Assembly: GCA_022410635.1 (NCBI GenBank)
Contig: JAJVDF010000138.1
Span: 1,295,379-1,359,378 of the forward strand
DNA from: Tretioscincus oriximinensis
Taxonomy: Eukaryota > Chordata > Lepidosauria > Squamata > Gymnophthalmidae
DNA length: 64,000 nucleotides
Direction of reading: 5' to 3'
Below the pieces are notes generated by a model. It was not told the DNA's origin. It made no database searches and saw only the letters and a list, made by a program, of their open reading frames with translations. Made by a program: the position numbers and the translations under genes. This document shows positions 48,265 to 58,395 of the stretch, one piece after another. Position 1 is the first letter of the stretch. Every line of letters begins with the position of its first letter.

Positions 48265-48385
48265 ATGATTTATTTATTTATACTTATAATCCACCCTATA
48301 CTCAAAAGCTCAGGGTGGACAACAATAAAAGCAATATCTAAGGGTGGCAAGGAAAGCAGCATTTCTTTAACCAATTTGAGTTTAT
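48265..48385 (-). mobile_element. L2 3' end fragment
   Basis: Antisense tail gatttatttatttatactta, atccaccctatactcaaaag, ctcagggtggacaacaataa, then gcagcatttctttaacca, collinear with 5030-5165. Confidence 0.65.
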
Positions 48386-48489
48386 GCACATCAAATGGGA
48401 AAAGCTTTAAAGCAGGTCTGGGGAGTCAGAACCCTTTGATACAATCTGCAGATCTTCCTGGTTGCTCCATTGCTCCTGCTGTTTTATAA

Positions 48490-48850
48490 AGTAAAAGGGG
48501 CATGCGACAAGCTGGAGAACTGAGAGGCTTCAAGGAGTGGAGCTATAATCAGCAAGCAGAAAGCCATGGGAAAGGAGGCAATAGAGGCACATACACCGAC
48601 GTTCAGCAAAGGAAAAAGTTGCAAGTGAGAACTATTCCACGTGGGAGAACGAACCACGCGTGATGCTGTGCTTTTTGAAGGAGGATGGGGTGACCTTCCT
48701 CTGCATGGGATCAGGGGAGAAGGACAGGGGATGGGGAGGGGCGGGGAGGGGGGCTGGAGTTGGGGAGGGAGCCCCATGGTGATTTTACAAATATCAAAAT
48801 GGCTCTTCACAGAAAAAAAAGGTCTTCCCCCCTCCCCGCTTTAAAATGAA
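48490..48850. other. Intronic G-rich stretch
   Basis: A G-tract cluster at 48714-48770 (aggggatggggaggggcggg and more) could form a G-quadruplex. No coding support; frames on both strands are low-complexity. Confidence 0.5.
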
Positions 48851-49159
48851 ATTCGGAGAATAATGGCTGAGAAAAGCAAAGCAATACCTTCTTTTTCATT
48901 CAGAAAGGTAAATCATATGGTGGCAATAACAGTAAATTTAGAAGTATATAAGCTCGGTGCCAGGAAATCAGCCAAACTAACTCCTTCCTTCCTTTATATT
49001 GTGCCCTATATCCAGGGTGAGTCACACTTGACAACAATGCCTTCAAGGTGATATGATGAATGAATTAAAGTGTTTATTACGCTCGAAGATCAGCAGAACA
49101 AAATGTCATTTTCGTTATCGATACATAAAAAGGAAACATAATAGGTGACCAACATTACT

Positions 49160-49320
49160 TTATTGATTGATACCCTACCCTATACCTGAAGGTTTCAGGC
49201 TGGCCAACAAGAAAAGCAAAAAATCCAAAATGGGCATATTAAAGGAAGGAAAACAGCATTTCTTCAACTAAAGGCCAGGTGGACACAGTGCATCTTCAGG
49301 GATCTTCTAAAAGAATAGGG
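49160..49320 (-). mobile_element. L2 3' end fragment
   Basis: Antisense tail ccctaccctatacctgaagg, tttcaggctggccaacaaga, then gcatttcttcaactaaaggc, collinear with 5050-5190. Confidence 0.65.
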
Positions 49321-51346
49321 CAATATAAAAATTAATGTACTTTAGTAAAACATCAAAATATAATAATAGAGTTTATATAACGTCTCATCATCCTGATCAC
49401 AGTGNAATACAACTTGGCTAACGAGGCAGTGATCAGTTAATTTGATGAGATGATGTAGGTGTGTGTGGGGACTGGCGTACAAAAAAGGCGAACAATACCA
49501 GGTATGCCCAATAAATACCAGGTATGTCCAATAAATGCCAATTAAGTGACTTATGGTGGGAGTGTAAGGAAGAGAAGAAAATCATGGAGAAAAGGAATAC
49601 AATTTACTGGCCACACTTTCTTATGCTTGGTTCAGTCAGCCTTTTTTTTAAAAAGTATTTTTATTTAATCTCAATTCTATGCCTGAGCTAGTGTTATTTC
49701 AAGGAGGTTAAATATATACATATATAGACCACAGCAGATAACTGAATGGCACAACTCCAAACTGCACTGTAAAAGCAGAGCAACATAATGCTACACATCC
49801 TTTTGTCTTGATCTCCTTCTGTTTTCAGCAGAGTTTTACCCTGGTGTCACATCCATCCTTCTTCACTCGCCCTTTAAGCTATTATTAGAGGCCTACTTTG
49901 AGCGTTACAGTCAATAAGGCACAGGGAAAAGGCCAACAGCCGCCAGGTGACATTTGGTGAGCTAGGGGGTGGTGGTCTCCAGTCAATTATTTAAAAGCAC
50001 TTGGGCTATTAAATGCCACCTGGGTAGGTGATCCATATTTCCTCTCTTCAGTGCCAGGTGAACACCAACTGAGCTGCCATTTCGGTATGATGCACTAAAC
50101 ACATGCATTAACCTTATTTTCACTCTCTGTATCAATGCTCTACCCAGCAGTCACCTAACACTTCCACACCAACATTACACCTTTGCAGCAGGCATGAAAG
50201 CTCAGGTAGCCATAAACAATTCAAGCTACAGAAAACTAATATACTCAGCTGCACTTTTCCGAATGGTCATCCACAGACAGATGCTACTGGGAGGAGTGGG
50301 GCAAACCAGAGGCTTTCTTTTACTGCATTTCCATTTAACAGTTTTGAGTATCTCTGTGAATCAAAGAAGGCATCTTTAGTCAACTCATTATGAACACACT
50401 AGTCCATTTCCCAGTGGAACTGCCAGCATAGGCACCTCCTTTTCAAAGCTGTTCTATAGAAGAAGTGACGGGAAACCATATGAGAATCACATTCATATAT
50501 GAGATTTCAGGCTGCCCCAGCCTTCTGTACAAGGAAAAAAAAACAAATTATGAGTATTCGCCCTCCCCTCTGCCCCACCGACCACCTGATGTCATTCTAG
50601 CACCTCATCCACTGACCAGACCCCACCCCTTTTAGCCTCATTACTCCTGGTGCCCCGCCCACCAGTGATGTCATTTCCAGTTCTGGTTATGAGATGCCTT
50701 CTTAGTGACCGATGGGGCCAGAAAAAAATGCATGGACAGGGCTGGGCCATGTGAGAAACTTACCCCACTACGAATTTTTGTAAGTTTCTGTGTTTGATTG
50801 GAGAGGAAAGGCTCCTTGCTTTAGCATCACCTCCTCAATCCATGGCACCTCGGTGGCAAATTTGAGCTAGACCGTTGAGACCAATTATTTTTGTGATTGT
50901 TGGTTCATTTCATTAAATTCTTAACTTTGACAGTATTTATAACACCAGTGGGACAGAGTACCATAAAAACTGTATTAAAAAACCCAGCAATTTTTATTAT
51001 TCCAGTTTTTGTTGTTGTTTCATTCCTTCAGCAGGCACTCTCCTGCACAGACTTTCAATGACACACTGTTTCCTGTTACTATTTCAATTCTCACACGTAC
51101 CAGTTGGCCTTTCTTTACTCCAGGATTTTTACACACTCCTATCCTGCTCTCCCTTCCTCCTTCTCTTTTTCTCTCCCTCTCTCTGTTAGTCAAAATTACC
51201 TGAACTGACATACTTAGTCTGAACTGATATATGCACATAGATCTCGGTTTAATTCAAATCAGGAGGAATTAGACCTAATGAAAATGGTCTATCATTAATC
51301 CAGTTACCTGGCTCTTAGCAAAGAACTGACCTGGATCAGAACTTGT
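49321..51346. other. Unassigned intronic sequence
   Basis: aataccaggtatgcccaata is locally repeated at 49495-49535. CT-rich tract at 51150-51185. No exon found. Confidence 0.45.
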
Positions 51347-51850
51347 CATAGAATCATAGAATTATAAAGTTGGAAGGCACCTACAGGATCATCAGATCCA
51401 ACCCCTTGCTCAATGCAGAATTCACTAAACCACCACAGACAGATGACTGTCCAGCTTCTGTTTGAAGGCTTCCAGTGAAGGAGGTCTCACCAACAAAGGA
51501 GGTCTCACCACCTCCTGGGGCAACCTGTTCGACTGGTCGATCACGCTTACCGTCAGAAAGTGTTTTCTGATATCTAATCTCTAGCTACATCCTTGCAATT
51601 TCATCCTGTTGTTTCTAGCCTTCCCATGTCCCAAGGAGAACAAAGTTGACCCCTCTGCTCTGTGACAGCCCCTCATTTGTAGATAGTTATCAGGTCTCCT
51701 CTCAGTCTTCTATTTTGCATGCTAAACATCCCTGGATCCTTCAACTGTTCCTCATAGGACATGGTTTCTAGACCACTCAGCATCCTTGTAACTCTCTTTT
51801 GAACCTGCTCCAGTATATCAAGAATTGAATGCTGTATTCCAAGATGTAGG
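51347..51850 (-). mobile_element. CR1 LINE 3' end, different subfamily
   Basis: Starts catagaatcatagaattata, then gttggaaggcacctacagga, ctggggcaacctgttcgact, tctcagtcttctattttgca and ttttgaacctgctccagtat. The ATAGAATC end repeat distinguishes it from the CR1 copies ending TTAAGAACAT. Confidence 0.8.
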
Positions 51851-52738
51851 ACAAGAGTAGAGTAGAATAAAATAAATAAATTGAATAAATATTTTTCTTA
51901 TTTTCCTCATCTAAAACCTAGGTGCTTCTTATGGTCAGGTGTGCCTTATAGTCCACGGTACTAGAGAGGAAAATAATAGACCCATGTAGGCAATGTGGAT
52001 TAGTGAGTTCCTTAAACCAGATTAGTAAGGCTGTGCAAAGAGGGGCATTTGAGCCATGAGAGTGTTCAGTTAGCTTAAGCCAGAGATCTTTTGTCAACTC
52101 TCATCCTATGGAAGACAGACCCTCTTGTATGTTACAAACAATAATGAGAAAGGGGCTTCTGTTTGTTTCTTTTCCAGAGACCTCAAAGACTTTTTGAAGT
52201 TTAATAGACTTGCCCCAACTACTTAGCAAACTTATTTTTTTTCTCCTTTAAGTGGCATTCGCCTATGAATAGGTTTCTTTCTCCCAGCTATCTGCCCACA
52301 ATTCAAGACACATCCCACAGCTAAATAAACCTCTTAAATGCTAGGAATGGCATGGCCAAATTAGCAGCTCAGCATCCATTCTGGGGTGCCAGATCACATA
52401 TTTCAGAGTAAATTACGAGAGACCAAACAATCCTCCTAGTACTTCAAGGGGCAATTCAATCCATTCCATAACAAGAGTGTGTACTATTGCTTTTTATTAT
52501 TATTGCAAAAAATGGTTGTACTTCAGCAGAGTAGTCTAAGCAGTCACCAGTGTGAGATATGTTCCCTTTCCGCTGATACGCAAACATCTGTTGAGTTTGT
52601 TGATGCCATTATGATGCTCTGAGTCCTAACAGTTCTTGACCCATAGTGAAGTTCCAGTTGATGTTTAATTTAATCCCATTTTTATGCCTATCTAGGCAAT
52701 CCTAGGAAGGAGTTGGGAGAATCCTACACTGGGATCTA
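51851..52738. other. Unassigned intronic sequence
   Basis: No repeat end or exon recognised. Confidence 0.45.
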
Positions 52739-52788
52739 GGAGGAGGAGAAGGACAAGGAGGAGAAAGAGAACAAGGATGACATTATGA

Positions 52789-52925
52789 AGAAAGTCCAGC
52801 AAAGGACCTAGTAGCACTTTGAGACTAACTAGAGAAAAGTGGGTGGCATAAGCTTTCATAGAGAAGTCTACTTCTTCCGATTAGTCTCAAAGTGCTACTA
52901 GCTCCTTTGCTGGACTTTCTACAGA
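52789..52925. repeat. Foldback Penelope-like repeat inside the SINE
   Basis: agaaagtccagcaaaggacc and onward (52789-52828) is the reverse complement of 52881-52920 with about two mismatches in 40 bp. The loop, on the minus strand, reads cggaagaagtagacttctct then atgaaagcttatgcc, a degraded hammerhead-like core. Confidence 0.7.
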
Positions 52926-53046
52926 CTAAGGTTTTTTTTTATATCTTGCTTTACTCATTTTTGAAAAGACGCAAAACAGCTTTTAGACAACAGACACCTT
53001 GTGAAGTATGTGGAACTTAGAAAGCTCTAAAGACTTCTAACTAGCC

Positions 53047-53254
53047 CAGTGATGGTGAACCTTTTGATCTAAGGGAATCATAATTTGTAAAAAAAGTCTT
53101 AGCTTATCTTGGGGGACGTGTCAAATCTAGAAACATCCATAATTTTATGATATTTGTACCTCAAGTCTAGTAAACTTAACCAGAGCAGCAGTGTGACTTC
53201 CAAAATATCTTAGCGTGTCACTTTTGACCTGTGTGTCATAGGTTAGCCATCACT
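53047..53254. mobile_element. hAT-like MITE inside the SINE
   Basis: Left cagtgatggtgaacc, right ggttagccatcact. Flanks aactagcc (53039-53046) and aagtagcc (53255-53262) match at 7 of 8, the 8-bp duplication length typical of hAT. It is related to 18449-18887 by its ends and by gacctgtgtgtcataggtt-type internal sequence. Confidence 0.75.
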
Positions 53255-53346
53255 AAGTAGCCCAAGGCAACCAAACTGGCTTTGTGGAGTAGTGCAGAAT
53301 CAAACTGGAAGACTTTCAGACAAGAATCTGACACTCTAACTGTAAG

Positions 53347-55075
53347 ACCACAAGACTTGTTCTATGAACACTTTAGAACCATACATAAAATCTAGAGTCC
53401 TCTGACTGCTGTTTTCTTCAACGCCCTTTCGCTGAGAAGCATAGAGTTGTGAGAATGTTGTGCTCTGACCTTGGTATTCTGATGACTTTGTTGATCTGAC
53501 ACAGTAGAGGACAAAGCCTTCCAAGTCCATGCTCTGAACCAAGATCTTCTAAGGTCCTACATTTGAGGATCTCAAATTATAGACGCAACTGATTATTGGG
53601 TCCAATGTGTCTTCAATGACCACTCATCCAACAATCATTACCTTCTGTGCTGTTTCTGAATGTCAACTTTTCCATATGGACCTGCTATGTCTTAAGTTCT
53701 CAAGGAGAAAGCATGCTTGCAAATCCTCTACACTCAGAAGTGAAAGGAGTACGATAATGGAAGAAGGCCTTTCCAGTAGTGACTCCCATACACTGGGGGA
53801 GTACCTACTTTATATAGATGGGTCCTCCTGCCACCTGGGGCAGATGGGCTAGAGGCTTCCTCTCTTCCAGGGCTAGCTGTGGTGCAGGCTGGGAGATGTA
53901 GGCAATAAGGCAGGGTCCTGCACAGCTGGGCAGAAGAGGCTGCATGCTTCTCGGACTACACTTCCCACCAGCAGCACAACTGCTCTGTTTCACCCTCCAC
54001 GCATTCGGGCTGCTGCTGCTACTGCCAGCTCTGTGAAGCTGCTGGGCATCCAAGATTTTATAACAAGCACTTATCATCGAGAAAAAACAGCCTAGAAAAG
54101 CAGGCAGAAATACAATTTGAAACTATAAGATAGGAAACAGAAATTCTGCCTGAAGATGAGAAACAGGAAGCTGGCAGTTTGTTACTGTTTACAAACGAAA
54201 ACCTTTCTATAGCTTTGGCATCTGGGGTTTTTTTTGTACTCAGGCCTCTAAAGTTTGGCTCCCTCTGGAGCCTGCCATATCTTACACTAGCATGTGGATG
54301 GCTGGCCCCTATTCCATGGTGTATCCCAAAACAAAGACTTGTGCAGAAAGTCCCTTTGTTAGAAAGTGGCCAAAATAAACTGAAAACATAAATGGATTTA
54401 TTATAAACGTATAAAAGAAACCCTTAAACGTGCTTTGCTTAAAAAGGATTCCTGCAGAAGCTGAACGGAGGAAAAGAAAGGCATTGTTATCAACATACTG
54501 TGATCTCAGTTCCTTTTGTTCTCACCAGCAAAAATTTACTGTACAAAAAAACCCACACATTTTTGGGAGCACCACTGCCATATCACAAAGATTGTAGATG
54601 TAAAACTGAGATTTTCTTCCAACATATGTCTCGCAGATTAAGAACATAGCCGCTGTATTAGGACACGAACCTATGAAATGTTACCCTATAATTAGTATAC
54701 AAAAAGGCATGTGGTCTTTTTTCTTCTTTGCCTTTTTTTTAAAGGAAAAATCAAAGGCCGGCATTAGTACCACAGATGTCTCAGCTTCCCGTTTACAGTG
54801 GTATTCACCAAAGCAATGTGTCTCCGTTGCAATGTAAACCACAGATAAGTTGCCCACATGTGGTGGGAAAGGGTGGGGCAGGGAGAAGACTTGTTGAAAA
54901 TAATAATAATTTCCCCAAAAATATAGCTGCTGTCTTATGAAATTAACCCCACTGCTAACTGAAAAGCTAATCTTGGAAAAATAAGCTAGGGAGCAGATCA
55001 AAAAGGGGCCGAACAAACAGAACATCAGGGGAACAAAAGATATAGCCCCTTTAGGCATGTATAAATAGGAATGTA
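53347..55075. other. Unassigned intronic sequence
   Basis: GC-richer at 53820-54060, with a minus-strand frame of 90 codons (GSSSSSPNAW...) that lacks splice signals. Nothing else recognised. Confidence 0.4.
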
Positions 55076-55163
55076 TTTAATAATAGTAGTAATAATAGTA
55101 ATAGTAATAATGGTAATAGTAATAATAGTAATAATAGTAGTAATAATAGTAGTAATAATAGTA

Positions 55164-55252
<89 letters not shown>

Positions 55253-55310
55253 CCACCCTACAATCAAAGGTCTCAGGGCGGCTAAAATTAAAACACAATA
55301 TCGTAGTGAA
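55076..55310 (-). repeat. L2 tail expanded into a (TAA)n microsatellite
   Basis: About 175 bp of TAA/TAG triplets lead directly into ccaccctacaatcaaaggtc then tcagggcggctaaaattaaa, the antisense L2/SINE tail. The microsatellite therefore occupies the position of the retroelement's own A/T-rich end. Confidence 0.8.
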
Positions 55311-55333
55311 GGGAAAATGTTCTTTTCAGCCAA

Positions 55334-55522
55334 AGAAGAAAAAGAAGGAGGAAAAGGTGGAGGAGGAGGAGAAGGAGGGGGGTGGGGAATTTGATTTTAT
55401 ACCTCACATAACCTGAAGTGACTTATATAACTTTCTGTTCCACTGTTCACAACAGACACCTGGTGAAGTAGATGGAACTGAGAGAGCTCCAAAGAACTGT
55501 GACTAGACCAAAGTCACCCACC
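55334..55522 (-). mobile_element. SINE 3' half
   Basis: GGA-rich tail, gattttatacctcacataac, ttcacaacagacacctggtg, gaactgagagagctccaaag, gaccaaagtcaccca. It stops at 55522, where CR1 sequence begins. Confidence 0.65.
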
Positions 55523-55690
55523 TAAGAACATAAGAAGAGCCTCACTGAATCGGGCCAGAGCCCATCTAGTCCAGCATTCTGTCTCACACAGAAGGCCACC
55601 CAGATGCACCTAGGCAGCTGGCTTCATGGAGGCAGTACTTAGACATCAATTCTAGTTAGCTAGTAGCCACTGATGCACTGGTATAAAAAT
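55523..55690 (-). mobile_element. CR1 3' fragment
   Basis: cctaagaacataagaagagc, gggccagagcccatctagtc, cagcattctgtctcacacag, then after a small deletion ggcttcatggaggcagtact and gctagtagccactgatgca. Confidence 0.75.
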
Positions 55691-56156
55691 GTAAATAAAT
55701 AAATATTTATTTATTTATTTGAGTATGTATAGGTTCTTGAGAAACTTTATCAAGCTAGCTCTGCCAGAAAACTGTATCTGTCCACATGGTCAGCCAGTTC
55801 TCCATACTGAGGACAATCACTGAGTTCAACTTCCAAGTTCCCAAAGGCAGGAAAAATTTTTTCTCCTGTGAAAGATTCCCTGAACTTGATCTTACAAGTT
55901 AGGTAAAATTCTCAGTCAAATGTTTGTTCATGCACTGGAGAGACTACCAAGCCTGGTGGGAGAGAATAAGATCAAGNACGAAGAACCATGAGTTACAAGT
56001 ATTCTTCATAATCACTTTTGATCTAGTCCAGGGTTGTTTATTCTGAATGGCAGTGAATTTCCATGGTTCCAGACAGTTGGGATCCTTTTTCTTATTGCCA
56101 ATTACATAAGGAGGAAGCACTAGGAGCGCAAGTTATAAGCATTATATGTTCCTCAC

Positions 56157-56300
56157 CTCATTATGGACTTCTTCTACTTGCTGTATATCTTGAATATCCA
56201 GTGATTTCAAATAAGGGTTTGTCAGTTCGTTGCTTGCACATAAGTTCCCAAGCACTGCATTGCATCGGTCCAAAATATATGTCAGGGTTCCATGTGAGCA
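56157..56300 (-). CDS. Internal exon of an unidentified protein-coding gene (second seen)
   Basis: A 144-bp exon, 48 codons, phase 0 at both ends. The acceptor is a clear pyrimidine tract (tctctccactcccttgtatc then cttacag), and the donor is GAG then gtgagg. The peptide begins CSHGTLTYILDRCNAVLGN, continues LCASNELTNPY, and ends QQVEEVHNE; the pattern suggests amphipathic helices. It fits in frame between the exons at 62687 and 44488. A SINE lies about 75 bp upstream in the preceding intron and an L2-derived microsatellite about 1 kb downstream, but the exon itself is free of repeats. The protein family is not recognised. Confidence 0.75.
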
Positions 56301-56374
56301 CTGTAAGGATACAAGGGAGTGGAGAGAAAAATTGTTGGAAAACAGAGTTAAAAAACCCCCCCAAAGATAACAAT

Positions 56375-56555
56375 ATTTCATTTATAACCTTTACAGCATT
56401 TTCAATATGGTCTCAAAGCAACTTCCATAATATTCTGCTCTTCTCTTCACAACAGACAACTTGTGAAGCAGGTAGGGATTAGAGAGCTCCAAAGACCTGT
56501 GACTGTGAGTGTGGAATCAAACTGGGAGACTTCCAGAGCAAGATCCAATCTAATC
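56375..56555 (-). mobile_element. SINE, decayed
   Basis: ctgctcttctcttcacaaca, gacaacttgtgaagcaggta, ggattagagagctccaaaga and gtggaatcaaactgggagac are the antisense body and head. Confidence 0.65.
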
Positions 56556-56773
56556 CTATTAATTCAATCCTATCCTTCATTGAGAGTTCCAGGATAGGTT
56601 GCAATAATATATAAATAATAATAAGATGAAAATTATATTATCACATAAATAAAATATAAAATATCCTTTGCAGCCACACTTATGTTCATTCAGATCCAGC
56701 CAGTATATGGGTGNTCCACTCCTTATTCTGGAACAGACAACACTCATTAATGTGATCTACTAGTACTCTAGAT

Positions 56774-56930
56774 CAGAGATGTCAAACTGGTGGCCCTCCA
56801 GATGTTCCTGAACCACAACTCCCAACATTCCATTTGGTTTAGCAGAGTGGAGTACAGTGCTGGGAGTGGAATGGAATGTTGGGAGTTGTGGTTCAGGAAC
56901 ATCTGGAGGGCCACCAGTTTGACATCTCTG
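56774..56930. mobile_element. 157-bp MITE with perfect target duplication
   Basis: A nearly complete palindrome: left arm cagagatgtcaaactggtgg and onward is mirrored by ccaccagtttgacatctctg. Flanks ctctagat (56766-56773) and ctctagat (56931-56938) match 8 of 8, the length typical of hAT-type transposition. Non-coding. Sister copies at 61680 and 61849. Confidence 0.9.
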
Positions 56931-56938
56931 CTCTAGAT

Positions 56939-57566
56939 TAGACAGCTTTTAGTACAGATCTGACATGATTACCAGTATAGTCCCACACTGATGACATAGC
57001 CCACTACATTCCATAAAGGCAAGTGGTTAAAAGGCCCAGGACTCCTTCCACCAAGAATTCTTCCTGCGTATAGAGAACAAAAACTGCGACTCATCCTGAC
57101 TGGGATCAAATGTAATATGGGTCTTCTTTTCCAAAAATCTGATCTGAATTACCACTCATCTCTGCATACAATGTGGACTCCTGAGTTTCTTAAAACAGAT
57201 TAAGTATGTGCAGTCTCAGTATTCCACAAGGTAAGTGGAGAAAGGTAATCGTTTTGGAATCAATAGGAGAACAGTATACCAATCTTTATAGGTTGCTAAA
57301 CTTTTATCATCTAGAAAGATCATGAGAAATATATCAAGGCAGATCTCAATGGGTTTCAAAAGTCCTCACTGATTCGTGTGTGTGACTATATTGTAAGTGA
57401 CATCAATTAATGTACAATTAATGTAGGAATCTATTTTTTCCAGTGATGAATTTTACCCACTACTTGCAAATGTAAGGGAAGATGAATGAAATCTTGGTTC
57501 TGGGTACAAGCTTTGGATGGGTGCTGAGCCTGGGACATATCGTAAGAGAACACAAGACAGAACATA
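56939..57566. other. Unassigned intronic sequence
   Basis: No repeat end or exon recognised. Confidence 0.45.
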
Positions 57567-57815
57567 GAGAGGCAGTTTGGTGTAGTGGTTAGAGTGTTGG
57601 ACTCTTATCTGGTAGTCTCCTGGTTCGATTCCCCACTTCTCAATGAAAGCCATCTGGGTGACTTGGGCCAGTCACAGTTCTTTAGAACTCTCTCAGCCCT
57701 ATCTACTTCACAGGGTGTCTGTTGTGGAGAAAACAACAAAAGCTATGTGCACCACCCTTTGGTTGGCCACCCTGAGACATTCGGGTATAGGAAGGGATAT
57801 AAGTACAAATAAAAA
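57567..57815 (+). mobile_element. tRNA-derived SINE, near full length
   Basis: tttggtgtagtggttagagt head, gttcgattccccac B box, gtgacttgggccagtcacag, tail cgggtataggaagggatata followed by agtacaaataaaa. Closely matches 1-260. Confidence 0.85.
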
Positions 57816-57934
57816 AGAGGAAGAGGAAGAAAAAGAGTTAACCCTAGTCTTACGCATTGCGTTAGAGGAGCCCCAAGCCGAAGAAGGGAAATCCCCCACC
57901 TGTTCATGACTCCTTGAAAATGGTATTGTTTTCA

Positions 57935-58035
57935 GATACCGCTTTTGTAATCTGTATTTGGTTTTTATTGTTAACCACCCTGAAACTCTCAGTTTACAAA
58001 AGTGTAGAAATGTAAATAAATAAATATTATAGGAA
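57935..58035 (+). repeat. L2-type 3' tail
   Basis: ttttattgttaaccaccctg, aaactctcagtttacaaaag, then tgtagaaatgtaaataaata: sense orientation of the shared LINE end. Confidence 0.6.
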
Positions 58036-58059
58036 TGTTGCCTGTTCTATCCAAACAGC

Positions 58060-58255
58060 TATTGTTACACCTGCCTTCCATGGAGTTCCTATCTTAAAGC
58101 ACCCTACTGTATATGCTTCTAGCTCCCAGCACCTCTTCTGTAATTGAATTCCATAGACCCTGTGGGTGAAAAAAATACTTTCTCTGTCCTAACTCTCTGT
58201 CCTAACTCTTCTGTGTGGTAGAGAAAAATATTTTCTCTTTATTCCCGCCTAATCA
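58060..58255 (-). mobile_element. CR1 fragment
   Basis: ttgaattccatagaccctgt, gggtgaaaaaaatactttct, then tggtagagaaaaatattttc follow the antisense CR1 order; ctgtcctaactct is locally doubled. Confidence 0.65.
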
Positions 58256-58272
58256 TCTCTGAACACACTTTT

Positions 58273-58395
58273 AAAGGCTTAATTTTGGCTTCAAAAGCAT
58301 AAAAAACACGAAAACCCTCCCTTCTCTACGTGTCGTGTCAGCTCTGACACGATATGCTAAGATGGGAAGGTTTCAAAGCCAAAATTAAGGCTTTA
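58273..58395. mobile_element. Foldback/MITE-like element
   Basis: aaaggcttaattttggctt is mirrored by aagccaaaattaaggcttt with one mismatch. In the centre cgtgtcagctctgacacg forms a hairpin. About 123 bp, non-coding; class unknown. Confidence 0.6.

Larger units (their letters stand above)
52739..53346 (-). mobile_element. SINE broken by two later insertions
   Basis: Antisense SINE: (GGA)n tail at 52739-52790, tail/body ttttatatcttgctttactc at 52934-52953, cagacaccttgtgaagtatg, then after an interruption caaccaaactggctttgtgg and tctgacactctaactgtaag. The tail is interrupted by the foldback at 52789-52925, and the body by the hAT-like element at 53047-53254. Confidence 0.7.

Noticed and set aside
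55077..55298. Poly-Ile and poly-Tyr open frames
   Set aside because: Simple translation of the TAA/TAT triplet microsatellite.
55516..55630. Apparent continuation of a SINE (ctggcttcatgga) after the CR1 start, suggesting CR1 nested in the SINE
   Set aside because: The same words fit a CR1 copy with a small internal deletion, which is simpler.
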